A DNA stretch of 64,000 bases from Streptomyces sp. RPT161. GTDB lineage: Bacteria; Actinomycetota; Actinomycetes; Streptomycetales; Streptomycetaceae. The stretch lies in the NCBI RefSeq assembly GCF_027533845.1, contig NZ_JAPZVN010000002.1:372001-436000 (forward strand). Reading direction: 5' to 3'. This document shows positions 9,478-19,061 of the stretch, one piece after another (position 1 is the first letter of the stretch; each line of letters starts with the position of its first letter). The position numbers and the translations under genes are program-made. A model generated the notes under the pieces. The model was given only the letters and a program-made list of their open reading frames with translations. It searched no databases and was not told the DNA's origin.

Positions 9478-10344
9478 CTAGTGGAAGCTGTGCTCCGCCG
9501 CCGGGTACGCCCCGTCGACCACCTCGTCGGCGAACGACCTGGCCGCGTCGCCGAGCACCTCACGCAGCCGTGCGTACTGCTTGACGAAGCGCGGCAGCCG
9601 CCCGCCGGTCATCCCCGCCATGTCGGTCCACACCAGCACCTGCGCGTCACAGTCCGGGCCCGCACCGATGCCGACGGTGGGCACGTGCAGCATCGTGGTG
9701 ACCTCCGCGGCCAGCTCGGCCGGTACCAGCTCCAGCACCACCGCGAAGGCGCCCGCGTCCTGCACCGCCTTGGCGTCCCGCAGCAACTGCTGGGCGGCCT
9801 CCTCGCCCCGGCCCTGCACCGGGTAGCCGCCGAACGCGTTCACCGACTGCGGGGTCAGGCCGATGTGCGCCATCACCGGGATGCCGGAGGAGACCAGCAG
9901 CTCGATCTGGTGCGCCGAGCGCTCGCCGCCCTCCAGCTTCACCGCGCCCACCCCGGCCTCCTTGACCAGCCGGGTGGCGTTGCGCAGCGCCTGCGTCGGG
10001 CCCTCCTGGTAGGAGCCGAACGGCAGGTCGCCGACGATCAGCGCGCGGCTGGTGCCGCGTACCACGGCGGCGGACAGCATGGTGATCTCGTCCATGGTGA
10101 CCGGGACCGTGCTGTCGTAGCCGAGGTGACAGTTGCCCATGGAGTCGCCGACCAGCAGCACCGGAATGCCCGCCTCGTCGAAGACAGAGGCGGTCATGGC
10201 GTCGTACGCGGTGAGCATCGGCCACTTCTCGCCGCGCTGCTTGGCCGCGGCGATGTCCCTCACGGTGATGCGGCGGGTGCCCGTTCCTCCGTACAGCGCC
10301 TTGCTGCTGTCGGATTGCTTTTGGGCAGCCTCAACGTGCGTCAT
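9478..10344 (-). CDS. panB: 3-methyl-2-oxobutanoate hydroxymethyltransferase (ketopantoate hydroxymethyltransferase)
   Basis: It makes ketopantoate from 2-oxoisovalerate and methylene-THF, the first step to pantothenate and CoA. Visible motifs are ITVRDIAAAKQRGEKWPMLTAYD and LLVGDSMGN, with the Mg ligand Asp. HIGLTPQSVNAFGG and GIGAGPDCDAQVLVWTDM follow. Length is 288 aa. ATG 10344 has AGGAG 8 nt upstream. The reading frame continues to 10410 without a better start. It is divergent from the MFS gene. Confidence 0.95.
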   Translation of the reverse strand: MTHVEAAQKQSDSSKALYGGTGTRRITVRDIAAAKQRGEKWPMLTAYDAMTASVFDEAGIPVLLVGDSMGNCHLGYDSTVPVTMDEITMLSAAVVRGTSRALIVGDLPFGSYQEGPTQALRNATRLVKEAGVGAVKLEGGERSAHQIELLVSSGIPVMAHIGLTPQSVNAFGGYPVQGRGEEAAQQLLRDAKAVQDAGAFAVVLELVPAELAAEVTTMLHVPTVGIGAGPDCDAQVLVWTDMAGMTGGRLPRFVKQYARLREVLGDAARSFADEVVDGAYPAAEHSFH

Positions 10345-10471
10345 GGAAAGGCTCCTGTTCATGTCTCGAAGCGCCCTGACGGCGTCTCCGGATCGCCTCC
10401 ATGCTGACATGCCGCGGCGGTGGCCGAAAGGCCGGTGCCCCGTTCTTCCACCGCCCGGCTTTGCCCGCCAT

Positions 10472-10500
10472 TTACGATACGAGACGGATTCGTATCGTAA
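10472..10500. promoter_or_regulatory. Perfect inverted repeat, probable TetR operator
   Basis: Arms TTACGATACGA (10472-10482) and TCGTATCGTAA (10490-10500) are exact reverse complements separated by 7 bp. The repeat lies 20 bp upstream of the MFS exporter start, where the core promoter must be. The TetR gene of the same operon is the obvious candidate to bind it, giving drug-inducible autoregulation. Confidence 0.85.
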
Positions 10501-10520
10501 GCGCGTCTAGCGTGGAACCC

Positions 10521-12134
10521 ATGCCCGCAGATGACGCTGCTGTGACATCGTCCACCCCGCGGATCCCCGAAGCGGTGCACCGCCGCCGCTGGGCCATTCT
10601 GGCCGTGCTGCTGCTCAGCCTGCTCGTCGTCGTGCTCGACAACTCGATCCTCAACGTGGCGATGAAGACCATCGCCCAGCCCGAGCCCACCGGCCTGGGC
10701 GCCACCCAGAGCCAGTTGGAGTGGGCGATCAACGCCTACACGCTGGTCTTCGCCGGGCTGCTGTTCACCGCCGGGCTGCTGGGTGACCGGCTGGGCCGCA
10801 AGAAGGTGCTGCTGTTCGGCATGCTGGTGTTCGGCACCGGTTCCGTGCTCTCGGCGGAGGCGAGCTCAGCGGTCCAACTCATCGGATTCCGCGCGGTGAT
10901 GGGGCTCGGCGCGGCGTTCGTCATGCCGTCCACGCTCGCCATCATCATGAACGTCTTCGAACGCGAGGAGCAGCCCAAGGCCATCGGCATCTGGACCGGC
11001 TCGGTGGGCTTCGCCATCGCGCTCGGCCCGATCGCCGGTGGGCTGCTGCTCCAGCACTTCTGGTGGGGCTCGGTCTTCTTCGTCAACGTGCCGATCGTGC
11101 TGGCCGCACTGATCGCGATGTCGTTCCTGGTCCCCGACTCCAGGGACCCGCACCCCGGGCGGCTGGACCCGCTGGGCGTGCTGCTGTCCGTCATCGGCCT
11201 GGTGCTGCTGGTCTACGGGATCATCAAGGGCGGCCAGTTGGCCGACTTCGGCGCGCCCAGGTCGTGGGCGGCCATACTGGGCGGGCTCGCCGTGCTCACC
11301 CTCTTCGTGCTGTACGAGCGGCGCAGCAGCCATCCCGCCTTCGACGTCGGGTACTTCCGCGACCGGCGGTTCTCCGCCTCGGTGGTCACCATCGGCCTGG
11401 TGTTCTTCGCGTTGATGGGCGTGACGTTCTTCTTCGTCTTCTACACCCAGAGCGTGCGCGGGTTCAGCCCGTTGCAGTCGGGGCTGCTGCTGCTTCCGCT
11501 GGCCGCCGCGCAGATCATCTTCGCGCCGCGGGCCCGGCTGGTGGTCAACCGGTTCGGCGCCCGCGCGGTGTGCACCGGGGGCATGCTGCTGACCTCGGTG
11601 GCGTTCCTGGGCTTCCTGCTGCTGGGGCGGTCGACTCCGGTGTGGGTACTGGAAGTCGTGTTCTTCGTGATGGGTACGGCGATGGCGCACGTCATGCCGC
11701 CCGCCACCGTCATGATCATGTCGTCGCTGCCGCGTGAGAAGGCCGGTTCCGGGTCCGCGGTGAACAACACCTTCCGGCAGGTGGGCGGCGCGGTCGGAGT
11801 CGCCGTGCTGGGCTCGGTGCTGTCCACCGTCTACCGCCACAGCATCCGCGGCGAGCTCGCCGCGGTGCCCGGACTGCCGGCGCACGTACAGCACACGGCG
11901 GGCGAGTCCGTCGAGGCCACCTTGGGGGTGGCGCAGCAGTTGGGGCCGGTGGGCCAGGCGCTGGTCGGCCCGGCCGACAACGCGTTCATCCACGCCATGC
12001 ACGCCACGGCCGTCGGATCGGCGGCCGTCGCCTTCCTGGGCGCCGCGGTGGCCTGGCTGTTCCTGCCGCACGGCGACGCCGTGCGGCCACCGTCCGCCGA
12101 ACCGGAGAGGTCGGCGGCGCGGAGCGGGGGATGA
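10521..12134 (+). CDS. MFS drug exporter, DHA2 (EmrB/QacA) family, 14 TM
   Basis: Proton-driven multidrug or antibiotic efflux pump of 537 aa. The N-terminus [23 protein letters not shown] carries the DHA2 family's D in helix 1. [11 protein letters not shown] is motif A in the first loop, and [25 protein letters not shown] is motif C. About 14 hydrophobic segments follow. The start at ATG 10521 leaves a very short leader after the operator. It is translationally coupled (ATGA) to the TetR gene. Confidence 0.93.
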   Translation: MPADDAAVTSSTPRIPEAVHRRRWAILAVLLLSLLVVVLDNSILNVAMKTIAQPEPTGLGATQSQLEWAINAYTLVFAGLLFTAGLLGDRLGRKKVLLFGMLVFGTGSVLSAEASSAVQLIGFRAVMGLGAAFVMPSTLAIIMNVFEREEQPKAIGIWTGSVGFAIALGPIAGGLLLQHFWWGSVFFVNVPIVLAALIAMSFLVPDSRDPHPGRLDPLGVLLSVIGLVLLVYGIIKGGQLADFGAPRSWAAILGGLAVLTLFVLYERRSSHPAFDVGYFRDRRFSASVVTIGLVFFALMGVTFFFVFYTQSVRGFSPLQSGLLLLPLAAAQIIFAPRARLVVNRFGARAVCTGGMLLTSVAFLGFLLLGRSTPVWVLEVVFFVMGTAMAHVMPPATVMIMSSLPREKAGSGSAVNNTFRQVGGAVGVAVLGSVLSTVYRHSIRGELAAVPGLPAHVQHTAGESVEATLGVAQQLGPVGQALVGPADNAFIHAMHATAVGSAAVAFLGAAVAWLFLPHGDAVRPPSAEPERSAARSGG

Positions 12135-12739
12135 GGACGCGCACCATGGCCACCGGGCGGGGCCGTCCGCGCAGCGCGGCGGCGGACAGCTCGATCGTGG
12201 AGACGGTGCTGCGGCTGCTGGAGGAGGGCGTGACGCTCGGCGAGCTGTCCATGGAGCGCATCGCCCGCTCGGCCGGAGTCGGCAAGGCCACCGTCTACCG
12301 CCGGTGGGCCAACAAGGACGCCCTGCTGGTGGACGTCGTGCGGGCGGTTGACGAACCGCTGCCGCCGCTGGCCGGGGCGTCGGTGCGCGACGACCTGGTG
12401 GCGCTGCTGGAGGCGATGCGCCAGGGCGCGCTGGCCAAACGCTCCTCGGCGGTGCTGCGCAACGTCATCGGCCACCTCCAGCACAGCCCCGAGCTGTGGC
12501 GGCAGTACCACGACACGGTGGTACGCACCCGCCGCGAGGCGATGTACGCGGTGCTGCGGCGCGGGGTGCGCACCGGGGAGATCCGCGACGACCTCGACGT
12601 ACGGCTGCTCGTGGACCTGATCGCCGGGCCGATGCTGGCCCGTGCGCTGCTGTACGAGCGGGCGCCGATGGAGGACGGGCTGGCGGAGCGGATCGTGGAC
12701 GCCGTACTCGACGGGGTACGCCCCGTTCACCAGGACTGA
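12131..12739 (+). CDS. TetR family regulator of the adjacent exporter
   Basis: A 202-aa one-component repressor. The N-terminal helix-turn-helix spans about residues 36-62 ([25 protein letters not shown]), followed by an all-helical ligand-binding domain ending [24 protein letters not shown]. The overlap with the MFS stop and the palindrome upstream of the operon make it the likely local repressor. The ligand is unknown but probably a pump substrate. Confidence 0.92.
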   Translation: MRTRTMATGRGRPRSAAADSSIVETVLRLLEEGVTLGELSMERIARSAGVGKATVYRRWANKDALLVDVVRAVDEPLPPLAGASVRDDLVALLEAMRQGALAKRSSAVLRNVIGHLQHSPELWRQYHDTVVRTRREAMYAVLRRGVRTGEIRDDLDVRLLVDLIAGPMLARALLYERAPMEDGLAERIVDAVLDGVRPVHQD

Positions 12740-12998
12740 CCTGGGCCGTTCGCGCGGTCCTGAGCGCGGTGCGGTGCCCGGAACGTATCGGGAATGTGCT
12801 GGTTCGGCTGCCGAATATGCGCATCGTGTCACAGGAGCCGAAGCAGCGCCGTGGACGGAAACCACCGTGTCATCCGGTCCGTCCCTCAGATGAGCGCCGT
12901 ACCCCGTCCGCCCCTAGGGTCGGAAGCACGGACCCTCGCCCCTCGGGGGCGACCGCGGTTCGGCGCGTACACACAGGCACGCGGACAGGTGAGGACCC

Positions 12999-14006
12999 AT
13001 GGCCCAGGCGGACACGGCGCACGGTGAGCGCGACGAGCACGAGACACGCCCGAGCCGACCCGCGATCCACTGGCGGGACGCGGGCACCTGGCGGCGCGGC
13101 TGGGTGATCGCCGCGATCGCGCTGGTCGTCGGGCTGCTGATGTTCTTCCACTCCAGCGTTCCCAACAGCGTCGGCAACCTGGGCAGCCTGTTCGAGACGT
13201 TCCTGCCCTGGACGGGGCTCGTGGTGCCGGTGCTGCTCGCCTTCGCCCTGGTACGGCGCTCGGCGGTGGCGCTGGCCGCGCTACTGGTGCCCGCGGTGGT
13301 GTGGGTGAACCTGTTCGGCGGATTGCTGACCGGCAAGTCGTCCGGCGGTGGCAACCTCACCGTCGTCAGCCACAACGTGAACGCCGGCAACCCGGACCCG
13401 GCCGCCACCGCCAAGGACATCGCGGGCTCGGGCGCCGACATCGTCGCGCTGGAGGAACTGGCAGGCAACGCGCTCCCCGTCTACGAGCGGGGCCTGGCGG
13501 ACACCTACCGCTACCACGAGGTGGAGGGCACGGTCGCGGTGTGGAGCAAGTACCCGCTCAGCGACACCCGGCCGGTGGACATCCAGCTCGGCTGGGTCCG
13601 GGCGCTGCGCACCACGGTGGCCACGCCTCAGGGCCCGGTGGCGGTCTACGTGGCGCACATGCCGTCGGTCCGGGTGCGGCTGGACAGCGGGTTCACCGCC
13701 GGGCAGCGGGACCGCAGTGCGGCGGCCCTGGGGGACGCGATAGCTCGGGAGCCGCAGCGGAGGGTGATTCTGCTCGGGGACCTCAACGGGACGATGAACG
13801 ACCGGAGTCTGTCGCCGATCACCGCGCAGATGCGCTCCGCGCAGGGCGCGGCGGGAGACGGGTTCGGCTTCACCTGGCCCGCGTCGTTTCCCATGGCGCG
13901 GATCGACCAGATCATGGTGCGGGGGATTGCGCCTGCCCGCTCCTGGGTGCTGCCGGCCACTGGCAGCGATCACCTGCCGGTGGCGGCGACCCTGCGGGTG
14001 GGCTAG
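12999..14006 (+). CDS. Membrane-anchored endonuclease/exonuclease/phosphatase family protein
   Basis: The first 115 residues hold three hydrophobic helices (about 35-52, 67-85 and 88-108). An extracytoplasmic EEP domain follows. Catalytic-type motifs are VVSHNVNAGN, ALEEL (metal Glu), VAHMPS, LLGDLNG and GSDHLPV (His). Substrates in this family range from DNA to phospholipid headgroups, so the specific reaction is not assignable. Length is 335 aa. The start is supported by GAGGA 5 nt upstream. Confidence 0.85.
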   Translation: MAQADTAHGERDEHETRPSRPAIHWRDAGTWRRGWVIAAIALVVGLLMFFHSSVPNSVGNLGSLFETFLPWTGLVVPVLLAFALVRRSAVALAALLVPAVVWVNLFGGLLTGKSSGGGNLTVVSHNVNAGNPDPAATAKDIAGSGADIVALEELAGNALPVYERGLADTYRYHEVEGTVAVWSKYPLSDTRPVDIQLGWVRALRTTVATPQGPVAVYVAHMPSVRVRLDSGFTAGQRDRSAAALGDAIAREPQRRVILLGDLNGTMNDRSLSPITAQMRSAQGAAGDGFGFTWPASFPMARIDQIMVRGIAPARSWVLPATGSDHLPVAATLRVG

Positions 14007-14065
14007 CGGGGGTCTCTCCTCCTGCTAGCCCGTGTGCCGTCAGCCCTGGCCCGCCGCGGAAGGGG

Positions 14066-14086
14066 CCGGGGGGCCGCCGCCCCCGG
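14066..14086. terminator. G/C hairpin between convergent genes
   Basis: CCGGGGG (14066-14072) pairs with CCCCCGG (14080-14086) across a 7-nt loop. It lies in the 108-bp gap between the convergent EEP and nadE genes. There is no U-tract. Confidence 0.45.
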
Positions 14087-14114
14087 AAAGGCAACTACGT
14101 GCCCCGAGGGGGCG

Positions 14115-15866
14115 TCAGCCCCGTTCCCGCCAGCGGTTGGTGATCGGGAGGCGGCGGTCCTTGCCGAAGCCCTTGGCGGTGATCTTCGTGCCCGGCGGGT
14201 ACTGCCGCCGCTTGTACTCGGCCGTGTCGACCAGTCGGACGATCCGTTCCACCAGCTCCTCGTCGAAGCCCGCGGCCACGATCTGCGCGCGGCCCTGGTC
14301 CTGCTCCACGTACCGGTCCAGGATCACGTCCAGTACGTCGTAGTCCGGCAGCGAGTCGGTGTCGACCTGGCCCGGCCGCAGCTCCGCGCTCGGCGGCTTG
14401 ACGATGGAGTTCTCCGGGATCGGCGGAACCTGACCGCGCTCGGCGGCGGCCGCGTTACGCCACTTCGCCAGCTCCCACACCTTGGTCTTGAAGACGTCCT
14501 TGATCGGCGCGAAGCCGCCCACCGCGTCCCCGTAGAGCGTCGAATAGCCGCACGCCAGCTCGGACTTGTTGCCCGGCGCCAGCACCAGGTGACCCTCCTG
14601 GTTGGAGATCCCCATCAGCGTCGTACCGCGCAGCCGCGCCTGGAGGTTCTCCTCGGCCAGCCCCGACAGGTGCAGTGAGGCCATGAAGGCGTCGAACATC
14701 GGGCCGATCGGCACGGTCCGGAAGTTCAGCCCGGTGCGCCGCGCCAACTCCGCCGCGTCGCCCTTGGAGTGATCGGAGGAGTAGCGGGACGGCATCGACA
14801 CGCCGTACACGTGCTGCGCGCCGATCGCGTCACACGCGATGGCCGCCACCAGCGCCGAGTCGATACCGCCGGAGAGCCCGACCAGAACGCTGCGGAAACC
14901 GTTCTTCGTGAGATAGGCGCGCAGCCCCACGACCAGTGCCGTGTAGATCTCCTCGTCGTCACCCAGCCGTGGCGCCTGCTCCCCGGGCACCTGCGGCTCG
15001 TACGGAGCAAGCGGCTCCGCCGAGATCGTCCGGTGCTCGATGACCAGACCGTCGTCCACCGTGCCCGAGGGGACCGCGCCGGCGGCGGGCAGTTCCAGGT
15101 CGACCAGTACGCAGCCCTCCTCGAACTGCGGCGCACGGGTGATCACTTCACCCTCAGCCGACACCACGATCGAGTCGCCGTCGAAGACCAACTCGTCCTG
15201 CCCGCCGGTCATCGCGAGGTACGCGAGCGTGCAGCCCGCCTCCTGCGCGCGCTTGCGCACCAGGTCGAGCCGGGTGTCGTCCTTGGCGACCTCGTACGGG
15301 GAGGCGTTGACGGACAGCAGCAGCCCGGCCCCGGCGGTACGGGTGGCGGGCACCCGCCCGCCGTCCTGCCACAGGTCCTCGCAGATCGCCAGCGCCACGT
15401 CGATGCCGCGCACCCGGATCACCGGCAGCGTGTCGCCGGGCACGAAGTAGCGGAACTCGTCGAACACGCCGTAGTTGGGCAGGTGGTGTTTGGCGAACGA
15501 CAGCACCACGCCGCCGCGGTGCAGCACCGCCGCCGCGTTCTGCGGCGCGCCCGCCGGCTGGCCGTACCGCGGCTCGGCCTTCTCGCTGCGGTCCAGGTAG
15601 CCCACCACCACCGGGACCTCGCCGAGCCCCTCGGCGGCGAGCCGCGTCGCCAGCGCGGTCAGCGCGGAGCGAGACGCCTCCACGAACGACGCGCGCAGCG
15701 CGAGGTCCTCGACCGGATAACCGGTCAGCGCCATCTCGGGGAAGGCGACCAGATTCGCCCCCTGGTCGGCCGCGTGCCGTGTCCAGCGCACTATCGCGTC
15801 CGAGTTGCCGGAGATGTCACCGACGCAGGAGTCGATCTGATTGAGGGCGAGACGAAGTTGAGGCAC
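14115..15866 (-). CDS. nadE: Glutamine-dependent NAD+ synthetase
   Basis: Two-domain enzyme of 583 aa that amidates nicotinate adenine dinucleotide with glutamine-derived ammonia. The N-terminal nitrilase domain has the Glu-Lys-Cys triad in FPEMALTGYP, AKHHLPNYGVFDE and LAICEDLWQ. The C-terminal synthetase has the P-loop LSGGIDSALVAA (about residue 330), GISNQEGHLVLAPGNKSELACGY and a C-terminal FGKDRRLPITNRWRE. The start is GTG 15866, and the ribosome site is weak. Confidence 0.95.
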   Translation of the reverse strand: MPQLRLALNQIDSCVGDISGNSDAIVRWTRHAADQGANLVAFPEMALTGYPVEDLALRASFVEASRSALTALATRLAAEGLGEVPVVVGYLDRSEKAEPRYGQPAGAPQNAAAVLHRGGVVLSFAKHHLPNYGVFDEFRYFVPGDTLPVIRVRGIDVALAICEDLWQDGGRVPATRTAGAGLLLSVNASPYEVAKDDTRLDLVRKRAQEAGCTLAYLAMTGGQDELVFDGDSIVVSAEGEVITRAPQFEEGCVLVDLELPAAGAVPSGTVDDGLVIEHRTISAEPLAPYEPQVPGEQAPRLGDDEEIYTALVVGLRAYLTKNGFRSVLVGLSGGIDSALVAAIACDAIGAQHVYGVSMPSRYSSDHSKGDAAELARRTGLNFRTVPIGPMFDAFMASLHLSGLAEENLQARLRGTTLMGISNQEGHLVLAPGNKSELACGYSTLYGDAVGGFAPIKDVFKTKVWELAKWRNAAAAERGQVPPIPENSIVKPPSAELRPGQVDTDSLPDYDVLDVILDRYVEQDQGRAQIVAAGFDEELVERIVRLVDTAEYKRRQYPPGTKITAKGFGKDRRLPITNRWRERG

Positions 15867-15947
15867 GGCCCCAGCGTAATCGTCTGTTCGACGCTATGGG
15901 GCCCGCGGGGCGCGTCGGCTGGCTCACACCCTGCGGGCCCAGGGCGG

Positions 15948-17618
15948 CTACCGCCGGTAGCCCAGTAGCGCCATCATGCCGCTCTCCGCGTGGTAGACGT
16001 TGTGGCAGTGGATCATCCACAACCCCGGATTGTCCGCGTCGAACTCGACGTCCAGGGTCTGCCGGGGCAGCACTATCGCGGTGTCCTTGCGCGGTCCGCC
16101 GTTGGGCAGGGCGAAGGCGTGCCCGTGCAGATGGACCGGATGCCACATGGCGGTGTCGTTGCGGAACGACAGCCGCACGCGGTCGCCGGAGCGCACCGGA
16201 ATCCGTCGCGCGGGGTCATACCTCTCCCCGTTGAAGCCCCAGTCGTACTTCGCCATACCGCCGGTCAGCCGCAGGGCGACGGTGGTGTCCGGCCGTTTGG
16301 CGGGCAGCGCCACGCAGGGCGCGGCGCGCAACCTCCCCGCGGTCAGCGGTGCCCGGTCCAGTTCCGCCGGGCGTGCGTCCTTCCCGGGCGCCTCGCCGGT
16401 GGCGGTGCGCAGCACGGCCCGCGCTACCGCGTTCTTTCCCTCCGCCAGCGCGACCAGCGGGAACACCCCGTCGCCCGCGGTGAGCAGGACGTCGTAGCGC
16501 TCGCCCATACCCAGCAGCAGCGAGTCCGCCGTGGTGTGGGCGACCGGCAGGCCGTCGGCGTGGGTGACGGTCATGCGGTGACCGCCGAGGGCGACGCGGA
16601 AGGCGGTGTCGCCGCCCGCGTTGATGAGCCGGATGCGCAGCCGCTCGCCCGGTTTGGCGGTGAAGGTCTGCGGGTCATCCGCGATACGGCCGTTGACCAG
16701 GTAGTACGGGTACGCGACATCGCCCGCGTCGCCGCCGAGCAGGCCGCTGGTCGCACCCATCAGCATGCGGCTCGGGCCGGGAGCGGAGAAGCCCATGGCG
16801 CCCATACCTGGCATGTCGGACATGCCGTCGCGGTCGTCGCCGCCGGTGCCGTGGCCGCCGGAGCCGCCATGCCCGCCGGTGCCGTGGCCGCCGTTGCCGG
16901 GGCCGCCATGCCCGCCGGTGCCGTGGCCGCCGTTGCCGGGGCCGCCATGCCCGCCGGTGCCGTGGCCGCCGTGCGTCCCCGACGACATCCCGCCGAGCAC
17001 GGCGTCCGGCGTGGAACCGTCCACGCCGTCGACCCAGTCGTCCAGCACGACCACCCACTCCCTGTCGTACCGGAGCGGTTCCTTCGGGTCCTCGACGATC
17101 AGCGGCGCGTACAGGCCGCGGTCCTGCTGCACGCCGGTGTGCGGGTGCAGCCAGTACGTGCCCGGGTGCGGCACCGTGAAGCGGTAGGCGAACCGGGCGC
17201 CGGGGGCGACCGCCCGCTGGGTGACGTCGGGGACGCCGTCCATGTCGTTGCGTAGCGTCAGGCCGTGCCAGTGTGCCGTGGTGGGCTCGGGAAGGTGGTT
17301 GACCAGCAGGGCCTCAAGGGTGTCGCCCGCGGTGACGCGGATCTCCCGGCCGGGGAGTTGACCGCCGTAGCTCCAGCTGCGGACCTTCGGGCCGCCCAGG
17401 TCCAGCGTCGACTCGGTTGCGGTGAGCCGTACTTGGCGCAGCGGACCGCTGCCGCGCCGCCGCTCGGCGGCGGCGACCTGCGGGCCGTCGGGGGAGACGA
17501 ATCCGTCGGCCGACGGGCCGTGCCGCCCCGGGCCGGAGGACGAGCAGGCGGCGAGCAGCCCGGTTCCGGCCAGGCCGAGACCCGCGCCGAGCATGGCGCG
17601 GCGGGTGTAAGTGCGCAT
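15948..17618 (-). CDS. Tat-exported multicopper oxidase lipoprotein (CueO/laccase type)
   Basis: It oxidises Cu(I) or phenolics outside the membrane using four coppers. The leader TRRAMLGAG followed by LLAAC (about residues 6-26) is a twin-arginine signal with a lipobox. All four copper-binding motifs are present: AHWHG, WLHPHTGVQ, HPVHLHGH and HCHNVYHAESGMM. Between domains (about residues 210-270) there is a Gly/His-rich tandem repeat and a Met-rich patch (MSDMPGMGAMG), as in copper-handling oxidases. Length is 556 aa. It lies 80 bp downstream of a small membrane gene and is probably cotranscribed with it. Confidence 0.93.
   Translation of the reverse strand: MRTYTRRAMLGAGLGLAGTGLLAACSSSGPGRHGPSADGFVSPDGPQVAAAERRRGSGPLRQVRLTATESTLDLGGPKVRSWSYGGQLPGREIRVTAGDTLEALLVNHLPEPTTAHWHGLTLRNDMDGVPDVTQRAVAPGARFAYRFTVPHPGTYWLHPHTGVQQDRGLYAPLIVEDPKEPLRYDREWVVVLDDWVDGVDGSTPDAVLGGMSSGTHGGHGTGGHGGPGNGGHGTGGHGGPGNGGHGTGGHGGSGGHGTGGDDRDGMSDMPGMGAMGFSAPGPSRMLMGATSGLLGGDAGDVAYPYYLVNGRIADDPQTFTAKPGERLRIRLINAGGDTAFRVALGGHRMTVTHADGLPVAHTTADSLLLGMGERYDVLLTAGDGVFPLVALAEGKNAVARAVLRTATGEAPGKDARPAELDRAPLTAGRLRAAPCVALPAKRPDTTVALRLTGGMAKYDWGFNGERYDPARRIPVRSGDRVRLSFRNDTAMWHPVHLHGHAFALPNGGPRKDTAIVLPRQTLDVEFDADNPGLWMIHCHNVYHAESGMMALLGYRR
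16863..16975. repeat. 39-bp tandem repeat inside the multicopper oxidase gene
   Basis: A 39-bp unit begins at 16863, 16902 and 16941 (about 2.9 copies). It encodes a 13-residue Gly/His unit with the pattern GGHGTGGHGGPGN. The His-rich linker may bind copper, and the DNA repeat is prone to copy-number change. Confidence 0.9.
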
Positions 17619-17698
17619 GGGGAGTGCACCTCGTGGTGTCGATGGATGTGCATACGGGTGGTGGCATGCGGCCGCGCGGAAGCGGCCGATGACGGGAC

Positions 17699-18184
17699 CT
17701 ATATGCGCGACACCGACAGACGGGCGAGGGACAGCGATATGAGCGGCGGCGGCACGGGCCGCGCCCCCGTGAGACGTGTGCGCAACGCGGCCAGTGCGAC
17801 GCCCGCACCCGTCTCGGCCAACCCCAGCGCCAGCCCGAGGACGGCGAGCAGCGCGCTGCCCCACGCGCCGAGCACGGCGAGGCAGACCGACAACGGGTCC
17901 ATGGAATGGGCGGGTTGAGGGTGCCGATCGTGACCGGGGGAGGGAGCCTGCGCGGCCGGGGCCGCGGCGGACGGCGGCGCGGGGCGCCCGGGTGCCGCGA
18001 CCGGCGCCGTCGGGCCCGACTCAGCCGCCTGGACCGTCTCACCCGCCGGGACCGACGCCGCCGCCGGGACCGACTCCGCCGCCGCGGACATCCCCGGCAT
18101 TGCGGGCATCGCTGGGTGCCCGATGGTGTGCATGGTGAAGATCCCGAACAGCAGGGCGGCGAACAGCAGCAGTCGGCGGACCAT
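17699..18184 (-). CDS. Small Met/His-bearing membrane protein upstream of the multicopper oxidase
   Basis: A 161-aa protein with an N-terminal hydrophobic segment (LLLFAALLFGIFTMHTIGH) and then HPAMPAMPGM. A low-complexity Ala/Pro/Glu stretch leads to a second hydrophobic region (LAVLGAWGSALLAVLGLALGLA). The pattern resembles DUF6153-type Streptomyces proteins as I recall them. Met and His residues next to a copper oxidase suggest a copper-related role, which is inference. AGGGGGG lies 7 nt before the ATG. Confidence 0.65.
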   Translation of the reverse strand: MVRRLLLFAALLFGIFTMHTIGHPAMPAMPGMSAAAESVPAAASVPAGETVQAAESGPTAPVAAPGRPAPPSAAAPAAQAPSPGHDRHPQPAHSMDPLSVCLAVLGAWGSALLAVLGLALGLAETGAGVALAALRTRLTGARPVPPPLISLSLARLSVSRI

Positions 18185-18284
18185 CGCACACCCCCCTGGT
18201 GTCTCCTGGGTAACTCCTGCCACGCGGGCAGCACCTTCGACAAAGAACCCTACACACCGCCACTGACAACGGCTCAGTCCCGGA

Positions 18285-19061
18285 ATGCGTCCCTCGCGCC
18301 ACCGCCCGACGATGGAGCCAGAGCGCGACGAACGGACATCCATGGCGCCATCCCCGCACCGCCGCCGACGGCCGGGCCGCGACTGCCCTGCCCCGGTCCT
18401 GGTCACGTCCGTGCCGTTGCTGCTCGGAGCCGCCGCCTACACCGCCTGGGTGCTGGAAGTCGTCCTCGCCACCGGGCTCGACCCGCTCCAGGCGTATCTC
18501 AGCGAACTGGCCGCCGTGGACCAACCGCTCGGTGGCCTGTTCCGTGCCACCGACCTGCTGGCGGGCCTCGCCGTGCTCATCGGATCGTGCTGCGGGCTCC
18601 TGTTGCTGCCGCGCCGCCGCTGGGCCACCACGGGCTGGGCCGCACTGGCGGTGTTCGGCGCCGCCACCGCGGTGGACTCTCGGCTGCCGCTGAGCTGCGC
18701 CCCGACCCGGGACGAGAGCTGCGCCGCCCGCGAGACGGCGGGGCTGGTCCCCGCCACGCACACCGCGCATGCGGTGAGCAGCACGACCGCCGTGCTCGCC
18801 GCCCTCACCGCGCTGGTGACGCTCACCCATGCGGCCCGGCGGTACGGCTGGCCGCCCCCGCTGCGCACTCTCGGGCCACCGCTGGTATGCGCCGAACTGG
18901 CCGCCACCGCATGGGCGTTGGGCGCCACGGCCGCTTTCCAGACCGGGCGCGGCACCTGGTCGCTGGGGGCGGGGCAGCGGCTCCAGACGCTGCTGGTCGC
19001 CGTCTGGATCGGCGCGCTGGCCGTCTCCGTGTCCCGCCAACCGACACCCCCGCCGCCATGA
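18285..19061 (+). CDS. DUF998 family membrane protein
   Basis: A multi-pass membrane protein of up to 258 aa. It has the DUF998 features AYLSELAAVDQPLGGLFRATDLLAGL, SCAPTRDESCAARE and a conserved HTAHAVSS (His) segment. The function is unknown. The start may be ATG 18285, 18312 or 18342, and none has a clear ribosome site, so the transcript may be leaderless. It is coupled by ATGA to the hydrolase gene. Confidence 0.75.
   Translation: MRPSRHRPTMEPERDERTSMAPSPHRRRRPGRDCPAPVLVTSVPLLLGAAAYTAWVLEVVLATGLDPLQAYLSELAAVDQPLGGLFRATDLLAGLAVLIGSCCGLLLLPRRRWATTGWAALAVFGAATAVDSRLPLSCAPTRDESCAARETAGLVPATHTAHAVSSTTAVLAALTALVTLTHAARRYGWPPPLRTLGPPLVCAELAATAWALGATAAFQTGRGTWSLGAGQRLQTLLVAVWIGALAVSVSRQPTPPPP

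Noticed and set aside
14028-14035. GCTAG words outside the element compared with the clt-like repeats
   Set aside because: Single short matches without the flanking GCGG context are expected by chance.
16850-16980. Tandem repeats as a possible CRISPR array
   Set aside because: The repeats are contiguous 39-bp units in frame within the copper oxidase gene, with no spacers.
17906-19057. Long plus-strand open frame upstream of the alpha/beta hydrolase
   Set aside because: High-GC shadow of the minus-strand membrane gene and the DUF998 gene. Only the part from 19058 matches a protein family.
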